The notes below the pieces were generated by a model. That model saw only the letters and a list, made by a program, of their open reading frames with translations, was not told the origin of the DNA and did no database searches. This document shows, piece after piece, positions 25,203-33,251 of a stretch of 64,000 nt of DNA. The position numbers and the translations under genes are program-made. Location: the NCBI GenBank assembly GCA_937136415.1, contig CAKZOK010000174.1:18966-82965 (forward strand), read 5' to 3'. How positions within the stretch are numbered: position 1 is the stretch's first letter; every line of letters starts with the position of its first letter. The stretch comes from an uncultured Cytophagales bacterium. Its GTDB lineage: Bacteria; Bacteroidota; Bacteroidia; Cytophagales; Bernardetiaceae.

Positions 25203-25841
25203 TTAATTTTTCTCGACTTGTTTGCGCAGAACTTGTAATTCTTTTTCTTTTGCTTCACGCAATTTTTCTTCTTGTGCTTCTACCCAAGCTATTTTTGAAT
25301 ATTTTCCTTCTGGATAGGTTACATCATAAAAAACATATTTTAGTCCTTGTTCTTCAAAAGACTGCTCATACAAATCCTCCAAAAGAATAAAATTTGTTTC
25401 TATATTTTGGCGTATATTTTCTATTTCAGAACCTGTTCCCATTACTATTTTTTCCAAATTTTCCCAATCTCCTATTTGCATATCTCTCAAAATATCCTCG
25501 TCAGCAGCATCTGTGTTCGCTTTTGAAGTAACAACTACTTCTGCATATTGGGCTTGCAAAACCATTAATTGTCCTTGCCAAGTAGCAACTTTATCATTAT
25601 CTTCTTCTGTAAAATTTTGTATCTGTTTTCCTAAATAATCTTCCCAAAGTGCTTGATTATTTGGGTTATCTTTAAGTTTTTTCCATACATCAGGCTTGCC
25701 CATTGGGTCTTTATTAGATGAAGAGTTGGTTTTATTTTGGGCATTTACTGTTCCTACCAAAAAAAGTAATAGCAACACTGTAAAAGAAAATATAAACCTT
25801 GAGAAAATATTCAAATTGAATCTAAAAGTAGGCGTAAACAT
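25203..25841 (-). CDS. secreted hypothetical protein, paralog 1
   Basis: A 212-residue exported protein. I use the ATG at 25841 (MFTPTFRFNLNIFSRF), since it gives a good signal peptide ending VNAQ, rather than the ATG 60 nt upstream. The mature part has a short motif PMGKPDVWKKLKDNPNNQAL with WEDYLGKQI, a helical middle, and a conserved-looking end LKYVFYDVTYPEGKYSKIAW followed by a charged coiled coil. The next gene upstream (26194) encodes a diverged paralog with the same layout. Family unknown; probably periplasmic. Confidence 0.7.
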   Translation of the reverse strand: MFTPTFRFNLNIFSRFIFSFTVLLLLFLVGTVNAQNKTNSSSNKDPMGKPDVWKKLKDNPNNQALWEDYLGKQIQNFTEEDNDKVATWQGQLMVLQAQYAEVVVTSKANTDAADEDILRDMQIGDWENLEKIVMGTGSEIENIRQNIETNFILLEDLYEQSFEEQGLKYVFYDVTYPEGKYSKIAWVEAQEEKLREAKEKELQVLRKQVEKN

Positions 25842-26193
25842 AGTATTATTAGTAAAAAAGTAGCTTATAGGATAGATTAGTTTGTTTATACAAATAATCA
25901 CGGAACAATTATTTATATACTCATAAAAATACAGAATGTTTTTTTATAAAACAATAAAGGAGAAAGAGCTATGATGTCAGAAAATCAGAAAAAAGATAAG
26001 CAAACAAGCTATTTAATATAAAAATCTATTTTGCTACCCTATTTCACACATTTGCTTTTTTTTTACATAAAAACAACAAAATCCAATAAACACCTACAAA
26101 TCAGTACATTATGTTATTTTTTTAATAAAAAACAACCAAAAAAATAAACTATTCTAATAAAAAATTGCATTATTTACTCTCTTTTGGTGTAGT

Positions 26194-26985
26194 CTAATTG
26201 ATTTGTCGTTCTAAGAAAGTCTGTTTCATTTCTTTCAGTTTTTGAGCTTTGAGCTTTTTTAATTCTTGTTCTTTTTCCATCATCCAACGAGATTCACTGT
26301 AATTTCCCTTTGGGTATTTTTGTCTATAAAACACATAATTTGCTCCTAATTCTTCAAACTCATCTGCCAGTACGGCTTCCAAAATATAAAAATTTTCATA
26401 TAAATTTTTCTTCAATTCTTCCATTTCTGTTGATTCAGCCAAAAATAATTCTTCCAAATCCTTCATAAAAACTTTTATCTCTTCTTTTGCAAGCAACGCA
26501 TTTATTTTTTGCGACTTGCTTAATGATTGAGTAGTTGTTGTATTTATTTCTCCTTGAGTAGTTGTAGAATTTATCACATTTTCATCTTGATTAGTTGCAT
26601 CTGTATCTTCAACTTTAGTTGCTGTTAAATGTATATTATCCTTTGGTTTAATTGTAGTTTCTGCCACTAAAGCACCATCATTTTTATTAACTTTACTTAG
26701 CCATATTTCTTGAATCCATAATTTTATCTGCAAACGTTCCTTCAAAGATATTTCCCTCCATTTTTTACGTGTATATTTTTGCCATAATAAAGAATCTAAA
26801 GGTTTTTTTTGAAGCTGCGCCCAAATTATAGAATTATTATAAGGGTCAGAAGGAATTTTTAGACGTAAATTATTTTGTCCTAATACTGAACTTCCTCCTA
26901 CAACAAAAAAGATAAAATATGTAAATACACTAATAATTTTTTTTAGATTTTTAGTTTTAAAAGAAGAAAATATAAATGATTTCAT
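26194..26985 (-). CDS. secreted hypothetical protein, paralog 2
   Basis: A 263-residue exported protein (signal segment about residues 16-36, ending VLGQ). It shares with the protein at 25203 the order SDPYNNSIIWAQLQKKPLDS with LLWQKYTRKKW near the N-terminus, NFYILEAVLADEFEELGANY with VFYRQKYPKGNYSESRW near the end, and a Lys/Glu-rich terminal helix. A Thr-rich insert (about residues 110-155, including STTTQGEINTTTTQ) is absent from the paralog. Function unknown. The two genes lie 350 nt apart without an obvious terminator. Confidence 0.7.
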   Translation of the reverse strand: MKSFIFSSFKTKNLKKIISVFTYFIFFVVGGSSVLGQNNLRLKIPSDPYNNSIIWAQLQKKPLDSLLWQKYTRKKWREISLKERLQIKLWIQEIWLSKVNKNDGALVAETTIKPKDNIHLTATKVEDTDATNQDENVINSTTTQGEINTTTTQSLSKSQKINALLAKEEIKVFMKDLEELFLAESTEMEELKKNLYENFYILEAVLADEFEELGANYVFYRQKYPKGNYSESRWMMEKEQELKKLKAQKLKEMKQTFLERQIN

Positions 26986-27435
26986 AAAAAAAAATTAAAT
27001 GCCGTGCAATACCTAACTAACCATAAACAAAATAAATGATAAAATTAATATACTCAATAAAGACCAGTTTTGAAAACCCTTAGGGTTTATATGAAGGTCA
27101 TTTTTAAAAAGCTGCTTTCCAAAACTCATACATCTTGAGTATAACTCTCAAAGATAATAGTTACTTTTTAAAATCGTATTTATTAAACGAATAAAAATGC
27201 CAAATGATTTGATTTTTACCAAATTTTCTTTTAACAAATTCAAGTTCAAACAAATAAAATAATAATAACTTTACACAAAAACAACTAAAAAAACACTTTA
27301 AAAATCTGATTATCAACAAACTAACTCATCAAAATAAAATAATCTTTGTTTATCTCAATAAAAATAACTTTATTTGTGTATAAAATACACGAAGTGGTTA
27401 AAAAAACCATTACTTACTCACAAAACCTAATCACA
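26986..27435. other. intergenic region upstream of nadC
   Basis: About 450 nt between divergent genes once the nadC start is set at 27436. It carries AAACCCTTAGGGTTT (27074-27088), a minimal palindrome of family G. No ORF worth reporting; the in-frame ATG at 27346 gives an extension unlike NadC. Confidence 0.5.
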
Positions 27436-28323
27436 ATGTACAATTATCTCACCCCCAAATCTTTAGACCAATTCATAACTCTTGCCCTCAAAGAAGATAT
27501 TCAAGATGGCGACCACTCCACACTTTCTTCTGTACCTGCTAATGCTCAAAAAAAAGCGCACTTACTTATAAAAGGAGAAGGAGTTTTGGCTGGAATAGAA
27601 CTCGCAAAACTTATTTTTGCCAAAGTAGATAAAAACCTCAAATTAGACATTTTTCTAAATGATGGGGACAAAATAAAATACGGAAATATTGCGTTCATTG
27701 TGGAGGGAAAGGCACAATCTATCCTAACAGCAGAGCGATTAGTTCTAAATTGTATGCAACGAATGAGTGGAATTGCTACGCTTACCAATCAGTTTGTAAC
27801 AGCAGTAGAAAATACAAATACCAAAATTTTGGATACTCGTAAAACAACTCCCAACTCCAGAATTACAGAAAAATGGGCTGTCAAAATTGGAGGTGGAACA
27901 AACCATCGTTACGGACTCTTCGACATGATAATGCTGAAAGACAACCACATAGATTATGCTGGAGGAATTGAAAAAGCAATACAAGCAGCTCAAAATTATT
28001 GCAAAACAAATAACAAAAACCTCAAAATAGAAGTCGAAACAAGAAACCTAGAAGAAGTAAAACAAGTATTAGAAGTCAGCAAAAAAAATCAACCAATAGA
28101 TTTTTTAATGTTAGATAATATGACAAATGAAATGATGAAAGAAGCTGTCTTACTAATAAAAAACTTCAATGCCACTTCTTCTAAAAAAATAATCAGTGAG
28201 GCCTCTGGTGGAATTACATTAAAAACTGTAAAAAATATTTCCAAAACAGGTATTGATTCTATTTCAGTAGGCGCACTTACTCACTCTTACCAAAGTTTGG
28301 ATATGAGCCTAAAAGCAATCTAA
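27436..28323 (+). CDS. nadC: nicotinate-nucleotide pyrophosphorylase (carboxylating)
   Basis: A 295-residue quinolinate phosphoribosyltransferase (quinolinate + PRPP to nicotinate mononucleotide), de novo NAD synthesis. The ATG at 27436 (MYNYLTPKSLDQFI) is chosen; the 30 residues before it do not resemble NadC. Motifs: LKEDIQDGDHSTLS near residue 17, AERLVLNCMQRMSGIATLT, ILDTRKTTPNSR, KWAVKIGGGTNHRYGLFDMI with MLKDNH, EVETRNLEEV, MLDNMT, SEASGGIT and SVGALTHS. Length fits. NAD supply is the substrate pool for the PARP at 11343, but the link is only metabolic. Confidence 0.96.
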   Translation: MYNYLTPKSLDQFITLALKEDIQDGDHSTLSSVPANAQKKAHLLIKGEGVLAGIELAKLIFAKVDKNLKLDIFLNDGDKIKYGNIAFIVEGKAQSILTAERLVLNCMQRMSGIATLTNQFVTAVENTNTKILDTRKTTPNSRITEKWAVKIGGGTNHRYGLFDMIMLKDNHIDYAGGIEKAIQAAQNYCKTNNKNLKIEVETRNLEEVKQVLEVSKKNQPIDFLMLDNMTNEMMKEAVLLIKNFNATSSKKIISEASGGITLKTVKNISKTGIDSISVGALTHSYQSLDMSLKAI

Positions 28324-28464
28324 TTTTGGCTTAACCACCTATACAATATAATCTAAAAAAATAAATTCTAAAAAAATATTGATTTATAAAATATTGACTA
28401 TCAACACATTTAACCTAAAACAAAAAAATCAAACAAAAAAAATCCTTTTTTTTATAAAAAATGC

Positions 28465-28495
28465 TTGTAAAATCAAAAATACTATCTTACCTTTG
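28465..28495 (+). promoter_or_regulatory. promoter upstream of the tRNA-Asp genes
   Basis: TTG (28465-28467), 20-nt spacer, TACCTTTG (28488-28495): a full Bacteroidota promoter about 175 nt before the first tRNA. A second -7-like box, TATATTTG (28619-28626), lies 44 nt before the first tRNA and a third (28765-28772) before the second. The leader holds a short hairpin (CACTTT/AAAGTG, 28501-28524). Nothing else is seen in this 347-nt gap. Confidence 0.65.
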
Positions 28496-28670
28496 CATCG
28501 CACTTTAGGAAAACAAACAAAGTGTTTTTGACAATTTTCAAAAGAGAAAATTAAAAAACAAATAAAATATTTTTTATAATTTATTTCAAATGAACTTTTT
28601 TTTTCAAAAACAAGTTTGTATATTTGAACTTAATTAGAAACTAAAAAAATATTCTGAAAAAACAAAATAC

Positions 28671-28744
28671 GGTTTGGTAGTTCAGTTGGTTAGAATACAT
28701 GCCTGTCACGCATGGGGTCGCGGGTTCGAGTCCCGTCCAGACCG
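28671..28744 (+). tRNA. tRNA-Asp (GTC), copy 1
   Basis: A 74-nt cloverleaf. Acceptor GGTTTGG pairs with CCAGACC (one G-U), anticodon stem CATGC/GCATG around CTGTCAC gives anticodon GTC, T-arm GCGGG TTCGAGT CCCGT, discriminator G. CCA is not encoded (the sequence continues CTA), so it must be added post-transcriptionally. TATATTTG 44 nt upstream can act as its -7 box. Confidence 0.97.
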
Positions 28745-28806
28745 CTAAATTCAGAATAATTTTTTATATTTGTTTTTAATTTACTTTTAAAGTAAAGTCA
28801 AAAAAT

Positions 28807-28880
28807 GGTTTGGTAGTTCAGTTGGTTAGAATACATGCCTGTCACGCATGGGGTCGCGGGTTCGAGTCCCGTCCAGACCG
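28807..28880 (+). tRNA. tRNA-Asp (GTC), copy 2
   Basis: Identical over all 74 nt to the copy 62 nt upstream, but followed directly by CCA (28881-28883). The spacer carries its own TATATTTG box (28765-28772), and a strong terminator follows at 28891, so it ends the tRNA transcript. Confidence 0.97.
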
Positions 28881-28890
28881 CCATTTCTAA

Positions 28891-28925
28891 AAAGTCTTGT
28901 AGAATTTTCTACAAGACTTTTTTTT
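28891..28925 (+). terminator. tRNA operon terminator
   Basis: AAAGTCTTGTAGAA and TTCTACAAGACTTT form a perfect 14-bp stem with a 2-nt nominal loop, then T7. Confidence 0.92.
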
Positions 28926-29142
28926 ATATTCATTTTTTATAAAAACATAGCTTTCAAAGCAAATAATATTCGTTTATAATTTATAGCTTTGTGCTTTCCA
29001 AAAACAAACAAAAAACTAATTCTATTCGTAAGAAATAAAAATACTAATAGACTAAATTTTAGTTTGTCTGAATAAAAACAAAAATTACTCTAATTTTTAG
29101 TTTATAATTCTTTCTTTACAACCATTTGAATTTCTATTTTTT

Positions 29143-29751
29143 ATGATTCAAATTGCTATTTTTGCTTCAGGCAATGGCTCAAATGCTGCAAAAATTATCG
29201 AACACTTTAAACTACAAAAAGACGTTTCTTTTGTTGTTTTGTCTAATAATGCAAATGCTTTTGTTATCGAAAGAGCAAAACGGTTAGGAGTAGAAGTTGC
29301 TGTTTTTGAAAAAAATGACCTCTACAAAACTAAAAGTGTTTTGCGTTTTTTAGAATGCAAAGAAATTGACCTAATTGTATTGGCTGGCTTTATGTGGCTG
29401 ATTCCATCTAATTTTGTAACTGCTTTTCCCAACAAAATCATTAATATTCACCCTGCTTTATTGCCAAAATATGGAGGAAAAGGAATGTATGGAGAAAATG
29501 TACATCAAGCTGTCATAAAAAATAAAGAAACTCAATCAGGAATTACAATTCATCTTGTAAATGAAAAATATGACGATGGACAAATCATATTTCAAGAAAA
29601 AATAGAAATCGAACCCAAAGACACAGCCGAAATATTAGCACACAAAATTCATACATTAGAACATCTTTATTATCCTCTAATTATAGAAGAATTAATAGAC
29701 GAAATACGTCAGAAAAAAGAACAAAAGAAAGAAGAAGAGGAAGAGCAATAG
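29143..29751 (+). CDS. purN: phosphoribosylglycinamide formyltransferase
   Basis: A 202-residue folate-dependent GAR transformylase, third step of purine synthesis. The N-terminus IFASGNGSNAAKIIEHF is the family start. The catalytic region has the Asn and His in INIHPALLPKYGGKGMYG, then VHLVNEKYDDGQII with the catalytic Asp. The C-terminus is extended by a charged EQKKEEEEEQ tail. Length is typical otherwise. No other pur gene is adjacent; purQ lies 14 kb away on the other strand. Confidence 0.96.
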   Translation: MIQIAIFASGNGSNAAKIIEHFKLQKDVSFVVLSNNANAFVIERAKRLGVEVAVFEKNDLYKTKSVLRFLECKEIDLIVLAGFMWLIPSNFVTAFPNKIINIHPALLPKYGGKGMYGENVHQAVIKNKETQSGITIHLVNEKYDDGQIIFQEKIEIEPKDTAEILAHKIHTLEHLYYPLIIEELIDEIRQKKEQKKEEEEEQ

Positions 29752-29781
29752 AATAAAACTAACTTCCTCATCTGTTATTTT

Positions 29782-30300
29782 TTACTTACCAACTTTCTCA
29801 AAAAAATAATTTAGTTCTTCATCAAAAATAGAAATCGGAATTTGATGTGCCAAATCATTCCGAAGATGAATAGATAATGGTTCACCTTCCTCCATATCAC
29901 TCATCAAAATTGGTAAAGTATCAAAAGGATTAATGACTTCATCGTGCCTACCCAAAATTACACGTAAGTATTTCTTGCGTGGATTTTTCTCATTATCATT
30001 GACAAGAGGCAAAGCAGGCAATTCTTGAATTATACTTCTATAAGGCAAGGCAGGATTAAACGCCAAACACGGAATTTGCCAAAACCAAGACAAATAATAA
30101 GCCGTCAAACCTCCCATGCTACTGCCAATGATGAGTTCAATTTTTTCATCTTTATAGCGTTCTAATAATGTCTGAATAGTATAAGGGTCTTTGCGATAGT
30201 CAATCAAAGGAGCAATAAGATTATTGGTATATTTGTCCAAAATAACTCGTTTTTCATCAGACAAAAAACTATCTAAACCATGTAAATAAAGTGTTTTCAT
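29782..30300 (-). CDS. YqiA/YcfP-like alpha/beta hydrolase
   Basis: A 172-residue small esterase of the UPF0227/YqiA type. The start at 30300 (MKTLYLHGLDSFLSDE) is set by the family N-terminus (YLHG oxyanion segment) and by a promoter whose -7 box ends 9 nt before it, which excludes the ATG 24 nt upstream. The nucleophile elbow is GSSMGG (in IELIIGSSMGGLTAYYLSWF); the acid and His are in LGRHDEVINPFDT and NDLAHQIPI. Cytoplasmic; physiological substrate unknown. Confidence 0.88.
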   Translation of the reverse strand: MKTLYLHGLDSFLSDEKRVILDKYTNNLIAPLIDYRKDPYTIQTLLERYKDEKIELIIGSSMGGLTAYYLSWFWQIPCLAFNPALPYRSIIQELPALPLVNDNEKNPRKKYLRVILGRHDEVINPFDTLPILMSDMEEGEPLSIHLRNDLAHQIPISIFDEELNYFFEKVGK

Positions 30301-30308
30301 TTTAATAT

Positions 30309-30337
30309 CAAAAATATGTAACAACTTGATTTGTCAA
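30309..30337 (-). promoter_or_regulatory. promoter of the YqiA-like gene
   Basis: Minus strand TTG (30335-30337), 18-nt spacer, TATTTTTG (30309-30316). The box ends 8 nt before the ATG, implying a near-leaderless mRNA. The -33 region overlaps a hairpin CTTGA-TTTG-TCAAG. Beyond it, 30338-30624 shows nothing I can support. Confidence 0.65.
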
Positions 30338-30624
30338 GCTGATTTATTCAAAAAACAATAAAGAGTTATACAAAAAAACAGAAATCAAACAAATCAACAT
30401 TTTTTTTAATTCATTGATAATCAAAATTTTACACCCATAATTTGCAATTTTTAACTCGTAATTACTCCAAAGGTAAGTCAATATCGAATTAATTATCTTA
30501 TTTTTAGTAAATTTAGCTTTCAAACTAGAAATAAAGAAACCAAAAAATGAAATAAAAACTAAAGTCAGAACAGATTAAAAAAGAATAATTATACTTTCTG
30601 TTTAATTCAAAAAAAAATAGATTC

Positions 30625-31977
30625 ATGGAAAAAAGAACCTTTACAAATATTTTAATTACATTGGTTGTATTAGCACTAATTCCGATTGGTGTTGGTGTTT
30701 TTATTTACCTACAAAATCAATATATAGATTGGCACGAAACCTATACAACTGAAAGCAAAGAGCCTTATAATAACTATATGATTTTTAATCTTTTAAAGGA
30801 GTATAAGCCAAAAAAAGAATTTGTTTTTATAGATAATCTACTTACCGAAAAACTAGCCGAAGAAGAAATAAAAGACGCTAAAAATACAATGTCTTATGTT
30901 TTTGTGGGTTCTTCTCCTTTTTTATTAAAAAAGGAAATAGATTCATTAATGAGTTTTGTAAAAAAAGGAAATAGTGCTTTTTTTATGGCTTCTCGTGTTC
31001 CTGATTCTTTATTTATATTATTAAACCTAAATTCTCAAGATTATGATTATCTATATGATTCATTGATTTCTACTAATTTGACAAATTCAGTGCTGCATAA
31101 TGAGCCTAATTTTATATTTAATTATAGAAAAAAAAGAAAATCAGTACCTAAAAATTGGTCATACTTTGAAGGAATCAACACAGGAAAAACAAATCAGTAT
31201 CAAGAACTCGGTTATATTTATAAAGAAACTGCTATTCAAAAACACAACAATTATGAAAGCCAATATACCGATTCAGATGCCTATCAAAATGAAAACATCG
31301 AAGAAGAAAGTATAAATAATGATAATAAAAAGAAACATACTAATTTTATTCGTGTAAAACATGGAGAAGGATATTTTTACTTTCACAAAAATCCTATTCT
31401 TTTTACCAATTATTACCTTATTCAAGAAGACGGAAAAAAATATGCTGAACGAGTTTTGTCCTATATTCCAGAGGGAAATATTCTATGGGACGAACGCTCG
31501 CATTTTAGAAAATATCAAAAAAGAGACAGAACACCTAGCCCATTGAGTTATATTCTTTCACAGCCTTCATTGGCTTGGGGGTATTACACCTTATTGGTTA
31601 GTGCGCTTTTATTTGTGATTTTTAGAGGAAAAAGAATGCAGCGTATTATCCCAATTCTAAGAAAAGAAGAAAATACATCATTAGAATTTACCAAAACAGT
31701 AGGACAGCTTTATTACCTACAAAAAGACCATAAACGCCTCTCTCAACTCAAAATCCGTCTTTTCTTTGATTATATCCGTACACATTACCACATGAATACA
31801 CAACATATAGATGATGATTTTAGAAAAAAATTATCTGAGCGTTCGGGAATAAAAAAAGAAACTATAGAATTACTCTTAACCGATATTCAAAAAATAAATG
31901 GTCAAAATGAAGTTTCAGAATGGCTCTTAAGAAAAATTCATACTCAAATTCAAGAATTTTATAAAAATTGTAAATAA
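30625..31977 (+). CDS. DUF4350 domain membrane protein
   Basis: A 450-residue protein with an N-terminal membrane segment (about residues 10-29), a large extracytoplasmic DUF4350 domain, a second segment near 312-332 (YYTLLVSALLFVIFRGKR), and a cytoplasmic helical tail (LEFTKTVGQLYYLQKDHKRL). The domain shows NNYMIFNLLKEYKP and a glutamine-amidotransferase-like region (SYVFVGSSPFLLKKEIDSLM). The family is typically encoded with MoxR and DUF58 genes; here MoxR follows 107 nt later on the same strand. Confidence 0.88.
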   Translation: MEKRTFTNILITLVVLALIPIGVGVFIYLQNQYIDWHETYTTESKEPYNNYMIFNLLKEYKPKKEFVFIDNLLTEKLAEEEIKDAKNTMSYVFVGSSPFLLKKEIDSLMSFVKKGNSAFFMASRVPDSLFILLNLNSQDYDYLYDSLISTNLTNSVLHNEPNFIFNYRKKRKSVPKNWSYFEGINTGKTNQYQELGYIYKETAIQKHNNYESQYTDSDAYQNENIEEESINNDNKKKHTNFIRVKHGEGYFYFHKNPILFTNYYLIQEDGKKYAERVLSYIPEGNILWDERSHFRKYQKRDRTPSPLSYILSQPSLAWGYYTLLVSALLFVIFRGKRMQRIIPILRKEENTSLEFTKTVGQLYYLQKDHKRLSQLKIRLFFDYIRTHYHMNTQHIDDDFRKKLSERSGIKKETIELLLTDIQKINGQNEVSEWLLRKIHTQIQEFYKNCK

Positions 31978-32084
31978 AATATAATCACGACCAAAAGGCA
32001 AAAAAGTCAATTAAAAATTAGGAAAAATATATCTTAATTTTATAATAAAAATTGTTTTTCAATTCATTCATTAGCTATTAATTT

Positions 32085-33125
32085 ATGCAAGATAATACAT
32101 CAGAAAATCACTCTCAAAATATAGGTTTTCAATCAGAAGAAACGAGTCAAGAATCTAATTTTACAGATTCTTCTAATCAACAACTCGATTTTATCTATCA
32201 ATCTGTTTCGAAGATAAAATCCGAAATTCATAAAATAATTATTGGTCAAGATGAAATGATTGACTTGCTATTGGTCAGCTTATTTGCCGATGGACACGTA
32301 CTTTTAGAGGGTGTTCCAGGGGTTGCCAAAACAATTACAGCCAAACTATTGGCTCGTACATTATCGATTGATTTTTCTAGGATTCAGTTCACGCCTGATA
32401 TGATGCCAACCGATATTTTGGGTACAACTATTTACAGTCTTCAAGAAGCTGAATTTAACTTTACAAAAGGTCCTATTTTTTCTCAAATTGTTTTGATTGA
32501 TGAAATAAACCGTGCGCCAGCCAAAACGCAGGCTGCTCTTTTCGAAGTAATGGAAGAAAGACAAGTTACCATTGATGGAACAACTCACAAAATGGAATTG
32601 CCCTTCTTTGTAATTGCAACTCAAAACCCTATCGAACAAGAAGGAACATATCGCCTACCAGAGGCACAATTAGACCGTTTTTTGTTTCGTATTAGTTTGA
32701 ACTATCCTTCACTTAGCGAAGAAAAACAGATTTTACATCGATTCAAAAATCAGCTACAAAATGATATATCGGTTGTAAATCCTGTCTTAAAGGGTGTTGA
32801 TATTTTAGCATGTCGCAAGATTGTTGAAGAAGTTCATATCAAAGACGAACTCTTAGATTATATTGCCGAAATTACCTACCAAACTAGGAATCATGGTTCG
32901 CTTTATTTGGGAGCTTCTCCTCGTGCTTCGCTTGCCATTATGCGTGCTTCGAAAGCGATGGCAGTATTACGTGGACGTATGTTTGTAACGCCAGAAGATA
33001 TTCAAGAAGTGGCTTATCCAGTTTTGGGGCATCGTATTATGATAACGCCAGAGCGAGAAATGGAAGGACTGACAGGAGAAGATTTAGTAAAAGAAATGAT
33101 ACAAAAATTAGATGTTCCTAGATAA
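32085..33125 (+). CDS. MoxR-family AAA+ ATPase
   Basis: A 346-residue MoxR-type ATPase. Walker A GVPGVAKT (about residue 79), Walker B VLIDEINRAPAKTQAALFEV, ATQNPIEQEGTYRLPEAQLD for the sensor region, RFLFRISLNYP, and the C-terminal lid SPRASLAIMRASKAMAVLRG. MoxR proteins act as chaperone-like ATPases, often with DUF58/vWA partners. It is co-directional with DUF4350 upstream and ends at a terminator, so these two form the operon. The DUF58 gene at 9809 is the only vWA-type partner visible in the window. Confidence 0.94.
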   Translation: MQDNTSENHSQNIGFQSEETSQESNFTDSSNQQLDFIYQSVSKIKSEIHKIIIGQDEMIDLLLVSLFADGHVLLEGVPGVAKTITAKLLARTLSIDFSRIQFTPDMMPTDILGTTIYSLQEAEFNFTKGPIFSQIVLIDEINRAPAKTQAALFEVMEERQVTIDGTTHKMELPFFVIATQNPIEQEGTYRLPEAQLDRFLFRISLNYPSLSEEKQILHRFKNQLQNDISVVNPVLKGVDILACRKIVEEVHIKDELLDYIAEITYQTRNHGSLYLGASPRASLAIMRASKAMAVLRGRMFVTPEDIQEVAYPVLGHRIMITPEREMEGLTGEDLVKEMIQKLDVPR

Positions 33126-33136
33126 TTAAAAATAAT

Positions 33137-33174
33137 AAAAACGTCATTTTCATTTTAGATTTTGGCGTTTTTTT
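33137..33174 (+). terminator. moxR terminator
   Basis: AAAACGTCA ... TGGCGTTTT with one G-U pair, then T-rich. It overlaps the first codons of a spurious upstream extension of the next gene. Confidence 0.7.
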
Positions 33175-33251
33175 ATACAATTTATTGTACATTCACTCGT
33201 TTATCTTTCGTAAAACAATATAAAAAATCACCAACTAACTACCTCAAAACT

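Noticed and set aside
33162..33251. N-terminal extension of the WG-repeat protein
   Set aside because: It overlaps the moxR terminator and would bury the signal peptide.
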